DNA of 35,769 nt from a candidate division WWE3 bacterium RIFCSPLOWO2_01_FULL_39_13 (GCA_001772665.1 MEVH01000007.1:41107-76875); one strand, 5' to 3'; shown: positions 7,468 to 14,487, counted from the first letter of the stretch. Notes: generated by a model not told the origin, from the sequence alone. Program-made: numbers and translations.

Positions 7468-8004
7468 CTATTGGGATTTTTGATCCCTAATTTTTGATAA
7501 CGCGCGGACAAATTTACTTTGTACTCCACTTAGTACCATTGCAAGGCCCCTGGCAGGGGAAGAAAACCCAGCTAAAACCTGTGCAATAAGCTGCTCCTTA
7601 GTGGGAAGTTTCGAAAGCTGTTCTACCCTTAGTGAAGAGATGACATCACCGTTTAATATACCTATATCTATTGCTCCTTTTTCTGACTTTTTAATGAACT
7701 TGTAAAGAATGTTAATAGGAGAAATCAGATCATTGCCTCCAGGGATCATAAGGGCATGCTGTCCCTTTATTTCATCCTCGGTATGGATATTAAATTTTTG
7801 TAATACTCTTTTAATTAATGTGTTTTTAACAATTACTAAACTTGAGCCGGTTTCTTTTAGCTGTTTTCGAAGATCCGAAAGCTCATTTACTGTAATCCTT
7901 GAATAATCAAAAACGAGAGCAGATGGTTTTGATTTGTCAGCCGAAGATTTAAGATCATCAGAAAGCTTGTCAACAAGCTTTTTCTTGGCTTCTAAATTTT
8001 TCAT
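7468..8004 (-). CDS. rplJ: Ribosomal protein uL10
   Basis: The 178-aa base of the ribosomal stalk, which binds 23S rRNA and anchors bL12 dimers through its C-terminal helix. Seen: KLVDKLSDDLKSS near the N-terminus, ALVFDYSRITVNELSDLRKQLK, SLVIVKNTLIKRVL, and a C-terminal helix with QVLAGFSSPARGLAMVLSGVQSKFVRAL. Normal length. It is preceded by an L10 leader RNA and followed by rplL, so it is probably under L10/L12 feedback control. No clear Shine-Dalgarno is visible before the ATG. Confidence 0.97.
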   Translation of the reverse strand: MKNLEAKKKLVDKLSDDLKSSADKSKPSALVFDYSRITVNELSDLRKQLKETGSSLVIVKNTLIKRVLQKFNIHTEDEIKGQHALMIPGGNDLISPINILYKFIKKSEKGAIDIGILNGDVISSLRVEQLSKLPTKEQLIAQVLAGFSSPARGLAMVLSGVQSKFVRALSKIRDQKSQ

Positions 8005-8029
8005 ATTTGTTTAGTATATTAAAGGAATC

Positions 8030-8108
8030 TTCTTCCTCGGCAGGGTATACATTTAACCGGGTGCCCTGCTGTCTTCGGACGTTGAGATTCTAACACATAG
8101 TCTGAAGT
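8030..8108 (-). ncRNA. L10 leader (ribosomal protein autoregulatory RNA)
   Basis: On the minus strand the rplA-rplJ spacer folds into a stem CTTCAGAC (8107-8100) with GTCCGAAG (8080-8073), one mismatch, and a hairpin GCAGGG (8069-8064) with CCCTGC (8045-8040). The hairpin is followed by CCTGCCGAGG, and a TTAAATGT lies in its loop. The tail CCTGCCGAGG and the TTAATGT-like loop match what I know of the Rfam L10 leader consensus. L10(L12)4 binds this RNA and represses rplJ-rplL expression. It ends about 25 nt before the rplJ start. Confidence 0.75.
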
Positions 8109-8139
8109 CAAACAACTCCGCTTTGCTCCGAGAGCTGAT

Positions 8140-9063
8140 TTAAATGTCCAGTCTGATGCTTGGGCTCATAGTCGTCGCAATGTACGCTTTTAAAATCAGC
8201 TTCTTTTTCATTTTTGCCGGCGAATTTTTTTGGATTTCTTCAAGCAGGTGATTAATGTTTGCTTCAAGATCCTCCTTATTAAAGTTTATTTTACCGATTA
8301 TCTGGTGAATTACCGCGTGGTTAGGCTGATTCTTTACTTCAATTTGCCCCTTAGATAAGTCCTTTAAAACCTTTTCAGGATTATCGGTTATAGTGCCGGT
8401 TTTTGGCGATGGCATCATACCCTTGGGTCCCAAGATTTTTGCAGCTTTGGCTATCCCTTTCATAGACGCAGGAGTTGCGACAATAATATTAAAGTCTGTC
8501 TCGGGCTTCAGCTTTCCGTTTAGAATTTCATCTACTGCTGAAATATCCCTGTACAAAACATTATCCTTTTTGCCTTCGTTATTATCAGAAAGTACAAGTA
8601 TCTGGATGATCTTTCCTGTACTAAAGGGCAGGGAGGTCGTAAATCTGACCCTCTGGTCAGAGTTTTTTGGGTCTATTCCCAGTGTAACGTGCAGTTCAAC
8701 TGTCTCAGTAAATTTAGCGAATGCTGATTTCTTCAAAATATCCAGCGCTTCTAGTACTTTATAGGATTTTGCTTTATCAATGGACTTTCTAGCCTTAAGG
8801 TACTTGACTCCTCTTTTCTTTTTCTGTTTGCCAGCTTTTTTCTTTGCAGGGGATTTCTCTGTTTCTTTTTTGCCCCTGTCCTTTTCGTCAGATTCTCCCT
8901 CTATCTTTGCCTTGCTGCCTGCTTCAGTTTTCTGGTCTGAAACTGGTTTGTCCCAGCTTTCCAGCTCTTTGGAGGCTCCTTTTTTGCTCTGCTTTTTCTG
9001 TTTCTTTTCCAGCTTGTCCAGGTCTTCTGGTTTAATTGTGTGGTCTGCTACTCTTTGAGCCAT
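8140..9063 (-). CDS. rplA: Ribosomal protein uL1 with long N-terminal extension
   Basis: The 307-aa protein of the L1 stalk, which helps release deacylated tRNA. The normal protein (about 230 aa) begins near residue 84 with RGVKYLKARKSIDKAKSY; GPKGMMPSPKTGTIT and the C-terminal IATTMSPSIRLD are canonical. Residues 1-83 are a low-complexity Lys/Glu/Ser extension with PAKKKAGKQKKKRG at its end. Many Parcubacteria are reported to lack L1, so its presence argues for a different CPR branch. No Shine-Dalgarno is obvious. It lies between the NYN gene and the L10 leader. Confidence 0.95.
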   Translation of the reverse strand: MAQRVADHTIKPEDLDKLEKKQKKQSKKGASKELESWDKPVSDQKTEAGSKAKIEGESDEKDRGKKETEKSPAKKKAGKQKKKRGVKYLKARKSIDKAKSYKVLEALDILKKSAFAKFTETVELHVTLGIDPKNSDQRVRFTTSLPFSTGKIIQILVLSDNNEGKKDNVLYRDISAVDEILNGKLKPETDFNIIVATPASMKGIAKAAKILGPKGMMPSPKTGTITDNPEKVLKDLSKGQIEVKNQPNHAVIHQIIGKINFNKEDLEANINHLLEEIQKNSPAKMKKKLILKAYIATTMSPSIRLDI

Positions 9064-9155
9064 AATGTTGGTAACTAGTAACTGGTTGCTAGACTTTTTA
9101 TTGACTTTCTCTCATTTTTTTGTTATAAGATATCTATCACGATGAGAGGGCACGC

Positions 9156-9698
9156 CTAAGGTTTTGTCCGAAGGTTATTCCCTCTTTTTTTATCCTCCTT
9201 ATTTTCAACCTTTTTACGGAAGCTATTGACGTAGATAATATACTTTCTAAACTTTCTTAACAAGTAAGAAAATCCATTTTTATTAGGAACAATTAATTTC
9301 ATCATCTTATCTTTTGAATCTAGATATTTAATTAAGCAGTGGAAATCTCCATCCCCAGAGACTATTACCGCCTTGTCATAATTAGGATATTCGATCATCG
9401 AATGCAATACTAATTCGGCGTCAACATTACCTTTAATTAATCGGTCTTTGGAATTTATCTCAAGTGTTGGTTTGAATATCAGAATATATCCCGATTCCTG
9501 GAGGTACTTGTATAGTCCTTCATTGCTTGGAACCATACCAATAAAAAGATATGATTTTTGCGCCTTATATTTGTCTTTAAGATATGTTCTAAATCTTGCG
9601 AAATCTAGCACCCAGCCTTGAGACCTGACTCCGAGGTTTAAATTCTGGCTATCTATAAAAGCGTAAATTCTTTCTTTCTTTCTGTTTTTATTCTGCAT
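9156..9698 (-). CDS. NYN-domain (LabA/DUF88-type) PIN-like ribonuclease
   Basis: 180 aa. The PIN-like fold is shown by AFIDSQNL (Asp16, Asn19), KGNVDAELVLHSM and IVSGDGDFHCLIKYL, the three acidic motifs of the NYN/DUF88 family, which are metal-dependent RNases or RNA-binding proteins. The C-terminus is Lys/Arg-rich (RKKVENKEDKKRGNNL), consistent with RNA binding. It sits between rplK and rplA, two genes normally adjacent, which suggests a link to ribosome or RNA metabolism; that link is inferred. The start has a weak TAAACT box 5 nt upstream on the minus strand. Confidence 0.85.
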   Translation of the reverse strand: MQNKNRKKERIYAFIDSQNLNLGVRSQGWVLDFARFRTYLKDKYKAQKSYLFIGMVPSNEGLYKYLQESGYILIFKPTLEINSKDRLIKGNVDAELVLHSMIEYPNYDKAVIVSGDGDFHCLIKYLDSKDKMMKLIVPNKNGFSYLLRKFRKYIIYVNSFRKKVENKEDKKRGNNLRTKP

Positions 9699-9751
9699 AT
9701 AATAGTTTAGCGGTCTGTGAATAGTATGAACCCTTGTTATTTATTCAAAAT

Positions 9752-10171
9752 CTAACTCTCTACTTCTGCGCCCATACTGCGGGCAGTCCCGGCAATTATT
9801 TTCATTGCCTGTTCTATGTTGTTTGCGTTAAGATCAGGCATTTTAACCTCGGCGATCTCCTTAATCTGCGCCTTGGTGAGTTTACCGATTTTCTCGCGGT
9901 TTGGAACTCCTGATCCTTTTTCGGCTTTTAGTGCCTTTAGTATAAGACTGGCAGCGGGAGGAGTTTTAAGAATGAACGTGAATGACGCGTTGTCAAAAAT
10001 GCTTATTTCTGCCGGGACAATTCCCTCCATGCCCTTTGTCTGCTCGTTAAATTGTGTGCAGAACTGCATTATTTGAACACCATGCTGTCCAAGGGCTGGG
10101 CCGATTGGGGGAGCCGGATTGGCCTTTCCTGCTGTGATATTCAGTTTTATGATAGTTTTTAGCTTTGGCAT
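9752..10171 (-). CDS. rplK: Ribosomal protein uL11
   Basis: 139 aa, standard length. The N-terminal domain has [31 protein letters not shown], and the rRNA-binding C-terminal domain has [18 protein letters not shown] and ARSMGAEVE. It forms the GTPase-associated centre with 23S rRNA helices 43/44. It starts 6 bp after nusG, so it is co-transcribed with it. Confidence 0.97.
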   Translation of the reverse strand: MPKLKTIIKLNITAGKANPAPPIGPALGQHGVQIMQFCTQFNEQTKGMEGIVPAEISIFDNASFTFILKTPPAASLILKALKAEKGSGVPNREKIGKLTKAQIKEIAEVKMPDLNANNIEQAMKIIAGTARSMGAEVES

Positions 10172-10177
10172 AAGTTT

Positions 10178-10795
10178 TTATGCAGGTTCAACCTGCGCAA
10201 AATCTACTTCTACTGGGGTTTCTCTGTCGAATATTGAAACAAGAACTTCAAGCCTTCCCTGATCGGGCATTACTTTATTAACTTTTCCTAAAAAGTCTTT
10301 AAACGCGCCGGCATTAATCTTAACCGCATCTCCTTCGCTGAATTTGGCCTCAAACTTTGGTGTATCAATTTTCATGAATTTAATTATCGAATCGACCTCT
10401 TTTTTTGAAAGGGGAGCTGGCTGGTTTCCTACGCCGACAAATCCTGTTACTCCTGGTGTTGATCTGATCGCGTACCAGACTTTATCAGATAACTCTGCTT
10501 TAACAAGAATGTACCCGGGAAACATTCTTTCATCAATTTCTTTTTTATGCCCTTGTGTAATTATGATTTTTTTCTGAGTCGGAATTAAAACTTCATTAAT
10601 TTTTTCTGTCAAGTCCATTACATTCGCGCGTTCTCCAAGAGTTATCGCAACCTTTCTCTCGTGTCCTGAATAGGTGTGGATAACATACCACTTAGCATTT
10701 TCGTTTATTTTGTCGGTAAACTTAACCGCTGCTGGAGCGCTTTTTCTGTCTTCAACTTCAACTTTTTGGTTTTCTCTCTTATTCTTCTTAGGCAT
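10178..10795 (-). CDS. nusG: Transcription termination/antitermination factor NusG
   Basis: 205 aa. The NGN domain has KWYVIHTYSGHERKVA, RMFPGYILVKAEL and STPGVTGFVGVG; the C-terminal KOW domain has FSEGDAVKINAGAFKDFLGKV. NusG binds RNA polymerase and couples it to the ribosome or Rho. A short Lys-rich N-terminal tail precedes the domain. It lies between secE and rplK, the conserved order. Confidence 0.97.
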   Translation of the reverse strand: MPKKNKRENQKVEVEDRKSAPAAVKFTDKINENAKWYVIHTYSGHERKVAITLGERANVMDLTEKINEVLIPTQKKIIITQGHKKEIDERMFPGYILVKAELSDKVWYAIRSTPGVTGFVGVGNQPAPLSKKEVDSIIKFMKIDTPKFEAKFSEGDAVKINAGAFKDFLGKVNKVMPDQGRLEVLVSIFDRETPVEVDFAQVEPA

Positions 10796-10820
10796 ATACT
10801 AAAAATTGATTAAAAAATCT

Positions 10821-11003
10821 TCACTTAACCAAAAGCCCGATGAGCCTTCCGAACATTATATCAAGTATTCCGAGATAAAAGCTGACAATAAGGCTAACAA
10901 TTATTACAACCTGAGTCAACTTTACTGCCCGCTGTCTTGTGGGCCAGGTAACTTTTTTCAACTCAATTTGTGTTTCTTTGATGAACTTGATTGGGTCAAA
11001 CAC
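10821..11003 (-). CDS. secE: Preprotein translocase subunit SecE
   Basis: 60 aa, the minimal single-helix form. FIKETQIELKKVTWPTRQ is the conserved amphipathic segment, followed by one membrane helix (VVIIVSLIVSFYLGILDIMF). It stabilises SecY in the translocon. The start is a GTG, chosen because TATAAT (minus strand, 11015-11010) lies exactly 6 nt upstream, as at other leaderless genes here; an ATG two bases further upstream is out of frame. First gene of the secE-nusG-rplK cluster. Confidence 0.93.
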   Translation of the reverse strand: MFDPIKFIKETQIELKKVTWPTRQRAVKLTQVVIIVSLIVSFYLGILDIMFGRLIGLLVK

Positions 11004-11009
11004 ATCGAG

Positions 11010-11018
11010 ATTATAGCA
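11010..11018 (-). promoter_or_regulatory. Extended -10 promoter of the secE-nusG-rplK operon
   Basis: TGCTATAAT on the minus strand: TGn at 11018-11016 and TATAAT at 11015-11010, 6 nt before the GTG start at 11003. No good -35 is seen. Confidence 0.65.
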
Positions 11019-11070
11019 TAAAACGGGGGATTCGTTGCCGGCTCATTAACAAACAACCCCCGAGGTTGTT

Positions 11071-11610
11071 TCAGGCACGGCGTTTTGCCTCTACTGTGTT
11101 CTCTAGTGTCTTGAGTAAATCCCTGCAAAGCGATGTATTGAAAAGCCTAGCTTCTTTAAGCTTTTCCAGTCTTCCTCTGAATCTTTCTTGCAGAATATCA
11201 ATTTTGGGGGGATACCTAGTGTACATTGTTCGGAGAACTCCCAATTGTATTGGCACATGCGGAGAAAGGTCTAGAAATCGTTTTCCTGTAAAAATTTCGT
11301 GATTTGTGTCAGGTAGAGGAGAATATACAGTATCACCGCCATCTTCTTGTACCTTGCTAAGTAATCTTCTACTTTGCGCCCTGTCCGCGGTAACTCCAGA
11401 CTTGTCTGAAATAATAACGATTACTTCGTAAGGTGGCCTTATTCGATCTAATTTTTCAGTGCGTCTGCCTATGTCCAGCAGAAAGACCGCGGTGTATCCC
11501 TCTTTTGCCAAACTATCGTTCATAATAGGAATTGCTGTCTCTACAAGACTAAAAAGGCCATCTTCTAAAGGGGTTTGCTCTAGGGTTTTTGGAACCGCGT
11601 GCATAGACAT
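11071..11610 (-). CDS. Hypothetical protein, 179 aa
   Basis: I do not recognise the family. The protein looks soluble, mixed alpha/beta, with an N-terminal helix (EDGLFSLVETAIPIMNDSL), a hydrophobic strand AVFLLDIG, a second strand EVIVIISDKSG and a basic C-terminus. The strand-D pattern could fit a Rossmann-like or ribosome-linked fold, but nothing is diagnostic. There are two in-frame ATGs (11610 and 11604); AT-rich TATATT lies 3 or 9 nt upstream. It is oriented with the secE operon but separated by the secE promoter, so probably a separate transcript. Confidence 0.6.
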   Translation of the reverse strand: MSMHAVPKTLEQTPLEDGLFSLVETAIPIMNDSLAKEGYTAVFLLDIGRRTEKLDRIRPPYEVIVIISDKSGVTADRAQSRRLLSKVQEDGGDTVYSPLPDTNHEIFTGKRFLDLSPHVPIQLGVLRTMYTRYPPKIDILQERFRGRLEKLKEARLFNTSLCRDLLKTLENTVEAKRRA

Positions 11611-11748
11611 ATTAATATAAGTAACGAAATTTCTGAGTGGGTATCACTTAGTCATAATTCTGGCCTGAAGTTAGTCGTTGCTATATGACTTATCTTTAAT
11701 ACTCCGAAGTATTTTCCCAAAAGAATAGCACACAATCCCATTATTTTG

Positions 11749-11754
11749 TACAAT
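11749..11754 (+). promoter_or_regulatory. -10 box of the kinase gene
   Basis: TACAAT, 7 nt before the ATG at 11762. It overlaps the upstream ATG at 11753, which argues against that codon as the start. Confidence 0.45.
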
Positions 11755-11761
11755 GGTTGAA

Positions 11762-12178
11762 ATGCCTGATTTTAAATCTATCGAGCCAGTCAAATACGAC
11801 CGCAAAAAGCACGATATATCTTTTCAAAATGCTTTTAACGGGATTTTACTCGCTTTTAAAACCCAGCCGAACTTTAGGTTTCATATGCTGTTTTTTATTT
11901 TGGCAACTCTCCTTGGAATCGTTTATCAGATTACGGTATATGAATACCTAGCCATCCTTGTTATTAGCACAATAGTAATGGCAATGGAGATGGTAAATAC
12001 AGCGGTAGAGGCAATAGGCGACGAAATTTCGGGAGGTAAATTTGACAAGCTTATAGGAGTGGCAAAAGATGTTTCTGCCGGAGGCGTTTTAATTGCTGCT
12101 ATCGGATCAATCTTAATTGGATTTTTTATCTTTTTCCCGAAAATATATGCGGTTATTGTGTCCGGCTTTGTGTGGTAG
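11762..12178 (+). CDS. dgkA: Diacylglycerol/undecaprenol kinase family membrane protein
   Basis: 138 aa from the chosen start (141 from the ATG at 11753). DgkA-type signature: FQNAFNGILLAFKTQPNFRFH, then membrane helices MLFFILATLLGIVY and EYLAILVISTIVMAMEMVNTAVEAIGDEI (the catalytic EMVNTAVE), then KLIGVAKDVSAGGVLIAAIGS. In Gram-positive-like bacteria these enzymes phosphorylate undecaprenol for cell-wall lipid recycling; in Proteobacteria, diacylglycerol. Substrate here is not decided by sequence. There are three membrane segments; the N-terminal 20 residues are cytosolic. Confidence 0.9.
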   Translation: MPDFKSIEPVKYDRKKHDISFQNAFNGILLAFKTQPNFRFHMLFFILATLLGIVYQITVYEYLAILVISTIVMAMEMVNTAVEAIGDEISGGKFDKLIGVAKDVSAGGVLIAAIGSILIGFFIFFPKIYAVIVSGFVW

Positions 12179-12237
12179 GGTTTCCACATTTATAAAGTTA
12201 ATTCCAATGCTTAGCAGCCTTGAGGGGCACTTGTCCA

Positions 12238-12246
12238 TGTTATACT
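12238..12246 (+). promoter_or_regulatory. Extended -10 promoter of the site-2 protease gene
   Basis: TGTTATACT (TATACT at 12241-12246), 9 nt before the ATG at 12256. Confidence 0.5.
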
Positions 12247-12255
12247 TTTTAAGCT

Positions 12256-12864
12256 ATGTTGTTTGATACTTTTTTGAGCAATCCTGTTGCTGGGGTTGTT
12301 GTCCTTGCTTCAATAATCGGAGCAATATCAGTACATGAAGCTTCGCACGCTTTTGCTGCGGTCAAACTTGGAGATTCTACTCCGAAATTGCAGGGGCGCT
12401 TGACGTTAAATCCTCTCAGGCATCTTGATCCTTTGGGGACTTTGCTTTTGATTTTTGCCGGCATAGGGTGGGGGAAGCCTGTTCAATTTAATCCTTACAA
12501 TCTAAAGCATCCGCGCAGGGATTCGGGTCTGATAGCATTTGCCGGACCCGCTTCGAATATTGTTATGGCTGTTGTTGTGGCTGTTGTTGCGAGAATACTG
12601 CCAATACAATCTATCCTTATTTTGACTGTAGTCCAGTATTTCGTCGCGATAAATCTGGTTTTGGCAGTGTTTAATCTTCTGCCGATAGAGCCATTGGATG
12701 GCTTTAAAATTGTCTCGGGAGTACTTCCATCCTATTTAGTCCATAAATGGGAGGAAACCCGCCGGTACGGCATTTTTATTCTTATAATCCTATTAATCAC
12801 CGGGGCATTCAGCAGGATAGTCAGACCTGTTGTTGACACCGCCTTAAGGCTTCTTCTGCCTTAG
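12256..12864 (+). CDS. Site-2 protease family protein (M50 metalloprotease)
   Basis: 202 aa. Zinc-binding HEASH (HExxH) at residues 27-31 inside the first membrane helix, then AFAGPASNIVMA and a second metal-site motif NLLPIEPLDG. This short form without a PDZ domain matches the YwhC/SpoIVFB-like group often present in CPR. It cleaves membrane-embedded substrates; the target is unknown. Four to five hydrophobic helices are visible. A second M50 protease (RseP) is at 26228-27364. Confidence 0.9.
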   Translation: MLFDTFLSNPVAGVVVLASIIGAISVHEASHAFAAVKLGDSTPKLQGRLTLNPLRHLDPLGTLLLIFAGIGWGKPVQFNPYNLKHPRRDSGLIAFAGPASNIVMAVVVAVVARILPIQSILILTVVQYFVAINLVLAVFNLLPIEPLDGFKIVSGVLPSYLVHKWEETRRYGIFILIILLITGAFSRIVRPVVDTALRLLLP

Positions 12865-12938
12865 TACTCTGCATGCTAAAATTATGAGGATTTTAATGAG
12901 CTGACTGTCTCCTTAATTCCAGGGGGAAAGTTGAATTG

Positions 12939-13015
12939 GCCTCCTTAGCTCAGATGGTTAGAGCGCGTCCATGGTAAGGACGAGGTCTTCGGTTCAATTC
13001 CGAAAGGAGGCTCCA
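12939..13015 (+). tRNA. tRNA-Thr (GGT)
   Basis: Acceptor stem GCCTCCT (12939-12945) pairs with AGGAGGC (13005-13011); D-arm GCTC...GAGC; anticodon stem CGTCC/GGACG with loop ATGGTAA (anticodon GGT); T-arm TTCGG-TTCAATT-CCGAA. CCA is encoded (13013-13015). Confidence 0.97.
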
Positions 13016-13021
13016 GATTCT

Positions 13022-13097
13022 GCTAGCGTAGCTCAGTTGGTAGAGCAGCTGTTTTGTAAACAGCAGGTCGTCGGTTCGAATCCGACCGCTAGCTCCA
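13022..13097 (+). tRNA. tRNA-Thr (TGT)
   Basis: Acceptor GCTAGCG (13022-13028) pairs with CGCTAGC (13087-13093); anticodon stem GCTGT/ACAGC with loop TTTGTAA (anticodon TGT); T-arm GTCGG-TTCGAAT-CCGAC; CCA is encoded. It lies 6 bp after the first tRNA-Thr, so both are probably co-transcribed. A T-run follows directly. Confidence 0.97.
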
Positions 13098-13131
13098 GAT
13101 TTTTTCTAGTCCCATAGGAACGGCCTTTTTA

Positions 13132-13159
13132 TTGACAAAATATGTCATGAATGTAAAAT
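13132..13159 (+). promoter_or_regulatory. Promoter of a candidate structured RNA
   Basis: TTGACA (13132-13137), 16-bp spacer, TAAAAT (13154-13159). Expected start of transcription is about 13166. No ORF begins behind it. Confidence 0.6.
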
Positions 13160-13165
13160 AAAAAT

Positions 13166-13377
13166 TGTGATGACAGTCACAAACCTGCAGTGCTCGTATA
13201 TCAATATAAGCGATCACTACAGATGCTTATTGCGGGTGTCTTGAGTTGCCGTGCGAACGTGTTTGCACAGCACAGAGACTTGCCCAGGTTGACGCAACGT
13301 GGTCGACTTCTGAGTGTACGGCACAGCGGGTGGTATTATGATTGCTTTGATAAAGTCCCTGTTATGGGGACTTTTTT
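13166..13377 (+). ncRNA. Candidate structured non-coding RNA, about 210 nt
   Basis: Between a strong promoter and a strong terminator there is no supported ORF, but several hairpins: TTGTGA-TCACAA near the 5' end (about 13165-13182), CTGCAGTG with CACTACAG (one mismatch, about 13185-13220), GTGCGAAC with GTTTGCAC (about 13250-13270), and CCA-GTTG with CAAC-TGG. GC content is higher than the surroundings. It does not show RNase P, tmRNA or SRP core sequences. The 386-bp tRNA-Thr/rpmG spacer holds this and the rpmG promoter (extended -10 TGCTAAAAT, box 13442-13447). Function is unknown; a 6S-like or regulatory RNA is possible. Confidence 0.5.
13352..13377 (+). terminator. Rho-independent terminator of the candidate RNA
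   Basis: Stem AAAGTCCC (13352-13359) with GGGACTTT (13367-13374), 7-nt loop, ending in TTTTTT. Confidence 0.85.
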
Positions 13378-13483
13378 CGGCTTATCGGGGATATCAAACT
13401 CCAGGTCTGTGTTTTGGACTGCGAATGATCCCTGCTTGTGCTAAAATACTCTATGTCTTTGGGTAATTATTGAAATTAGAATT

Positions 13484-13657
13484 ATGGCAAAAAAAGGGAA
13501 ACGCCAGCTTCTGCTTTTTGTCTGCCCCGAATGCAAGCATCAGAATTATATTTCTGAAAAAAGCAAAATTAACACCACCGATAAAGTGTCCCTTAAGAAA
13601 TACTGCAAGTGGTGTAGAAAGCGCACCGTGCATAAAGAATCTACGAGGTTGAAATAA
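13484..13657 (+). CDS. rpmG: Ribosomal protein bL33
   Basis: 57 aa, starting MAKKGKRQLLLF. It has two zinc-binding CxxC pairs, CPEC (14-17) and CKWC (41-44), so it is the zinc-containing form. KINTTDKVSLKKYCKWCRKRTVHKE is the standard C-terminal half. It lies between tRNA-Thr and tRNA-Trp, part of the classical tRNA-rpmG-secE-nusG neighbourhood, although here secE-nusG lie on the other strand. The leader carries a six-codon ORF (ATG at 13453). Confidence 0.95.
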   Translation: MAKKGKRQLLLFVCPECKHQNYISEKSKINTTDKVSLKKYCKWCRKRTVHKESTRLK

Positions 13658-13780
13658 TCTTTTCGAGCGCTGTCTGCTAAATGCTCCATATATATGCTCC
13701 GTCTAGGGTTATTATGAGGTTCTGGCTCAAGAATGAGCATATGGATATTGAGCTGAAGTTTAAGTACAATATTCCTGCAT

Positions 13781-13855
13781 AGGCCTGTGGTGAAATTGGT
13801 ATCACGGCGGTCTCCAAAACCGCTATTCTGGGTTCGAGTCCCAGCAGGCCTGCCA
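13781..13855 (+). tRNA. tRNA-Trp (CCA)
   Basis: Acceptor AGGCCTG (13781-13787) pairs with CAGGCCT (13845-13851); anticodon stem GCGGT/ACCGC with loop CTCCAAA (anticodon CCA); T-arm CTGGG-TTCGAGT-CCCAG; G73 and encoded CCA (13853-13855). The 3' end is part of a 51-bp tandem duplication. Confidence 0.97.
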
Positions 13856-13942
13856 GAAGAGAAGTCTCCAGTCGCCTTCGGCGACCGAGTCCCAGCAGGC
13901 CTGCCAGAAGAGAAGTCTCCAGTCGCCTTCGGCGACCGAGTC
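13835..13942 (+). repeat. 51-bp tandem duplication of the tRNA-Trp 3' end
   Basis: Units 13835-13885 and 13886-13936 are identical, followed by 6 bases (CGAGTC) of a third. Each holds the 3' half of the T-arm, the acceptor 3' strand, CCA, and a hairpin GTCGCC-TTC-GGCGAC. Only the first copy belongs to a whole tRNA. tRNA 3'-end duplications are typical of integration sites, but no element or integrase lies between the copies. Confidence 0.95.
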
Positions 13943-14186
13943 AAACGGGAGCTTTCAAATTCTTATCCCAATTTAATGAAATCGTTTTAACACCGTCATT
14001 AAATAGCGCTTAAACGACGGAAATATTCGACGCATCCTATATGAAGTAATAAAGTATTGACATCTTGCGCATATAGGCCATAGTTTTGATTAAGGTTGTG
14101 GATTGTCACTCCCTTGACCTGTCCTTTAATTGCGGTTTTTTAGATACAAGGTCTAAGGAACTGTTTTAAATAGGTGGTGATGGTTG

Positions 14187-14237
14187 ATGCCAGCAAAAAA
14201 GAAAGCAAAGAAAGCTAAGAAGAAAGGGAAGAAATAA
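14187..14237 (+). CDS. 16-residue Lys/Ala-rich peptide
   Basis: Reads MPAKKKAKKAKKKGKK. A good Shine-Dalgarno AGGTGGTGA (14172-14180) and an intrinsic terminator 30 nt after the stop support a genuine small transcription unit. The peptide is 10 of 16 Lys, so it may bind nucleic acid or ribosomes; this is inferred. It resembles the Lys-rich tails of uS2 and uL1 in this window. The flanking spacers (13943-14186 and 14238-14499) hold no other gene; 14238-14267 contains a perfect palindrome AAAGCTAGCTTT, and a TTGACA lies near 14055. Confidence 0.55.
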   Translation: MPAKKKAKKAKKKGKK

Positions 14238-14267
14238 CTTTATGAAAGCTAGCTTTGATGAAAAATG

Positions 14268-14299
14268 AAGCGGCTGGGACAATACCAGTCGCTTTTTTT
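14268..14299 (+). terminator. Rho-independent terminator
   Basis: Stem GCGGCTGG (14270-14277) with CCAGTCGC (14285-14292), one G-T pair, 7-nt loop, followed by seven T. It ends the unit of the 16-codon gene. Confidence 0.88.
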
Positions 14300-14487
14300 A
14301 TGACTGATAGTCGGTAGTCATGGGGAATCTATTGAATCTATTTTGCGAGGCCTTAGACCAAATTAACCTGCTTCATTAAACTGAATCTCTATATTAAAGG
14401 CCGATTTTCAAATAGTGTTAATTATTAGGATATTATCCTGTTTCGCTTTGTTCATTTTCTTGTCAGAGTTTTGTAATTTATTTAGTA

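Noticed and set aside
13166-13377. T-box leader, because of GGGTGG before a GTCCC/GGGAC terminator
   Set aside because: The ACCGCG part of the T-box core is missing and the downstream gene is rpmG, not an amino-acid gene; I could not find a specifier loop.
13166-13377. RNase P RNA, tmRNA or SRP RNA
   Set aside because: Length and conserved cores (GAAAGTCCGG-like, tRNA-like ends, GGAAGCAGCC-like) are not present.
13546-13990. ORFs running through tRNA-Trp and the 51-bp repeat on both strands
   Set aside because: They arise from the duplicated tRNA end and overlap rpmG and the tRNA.
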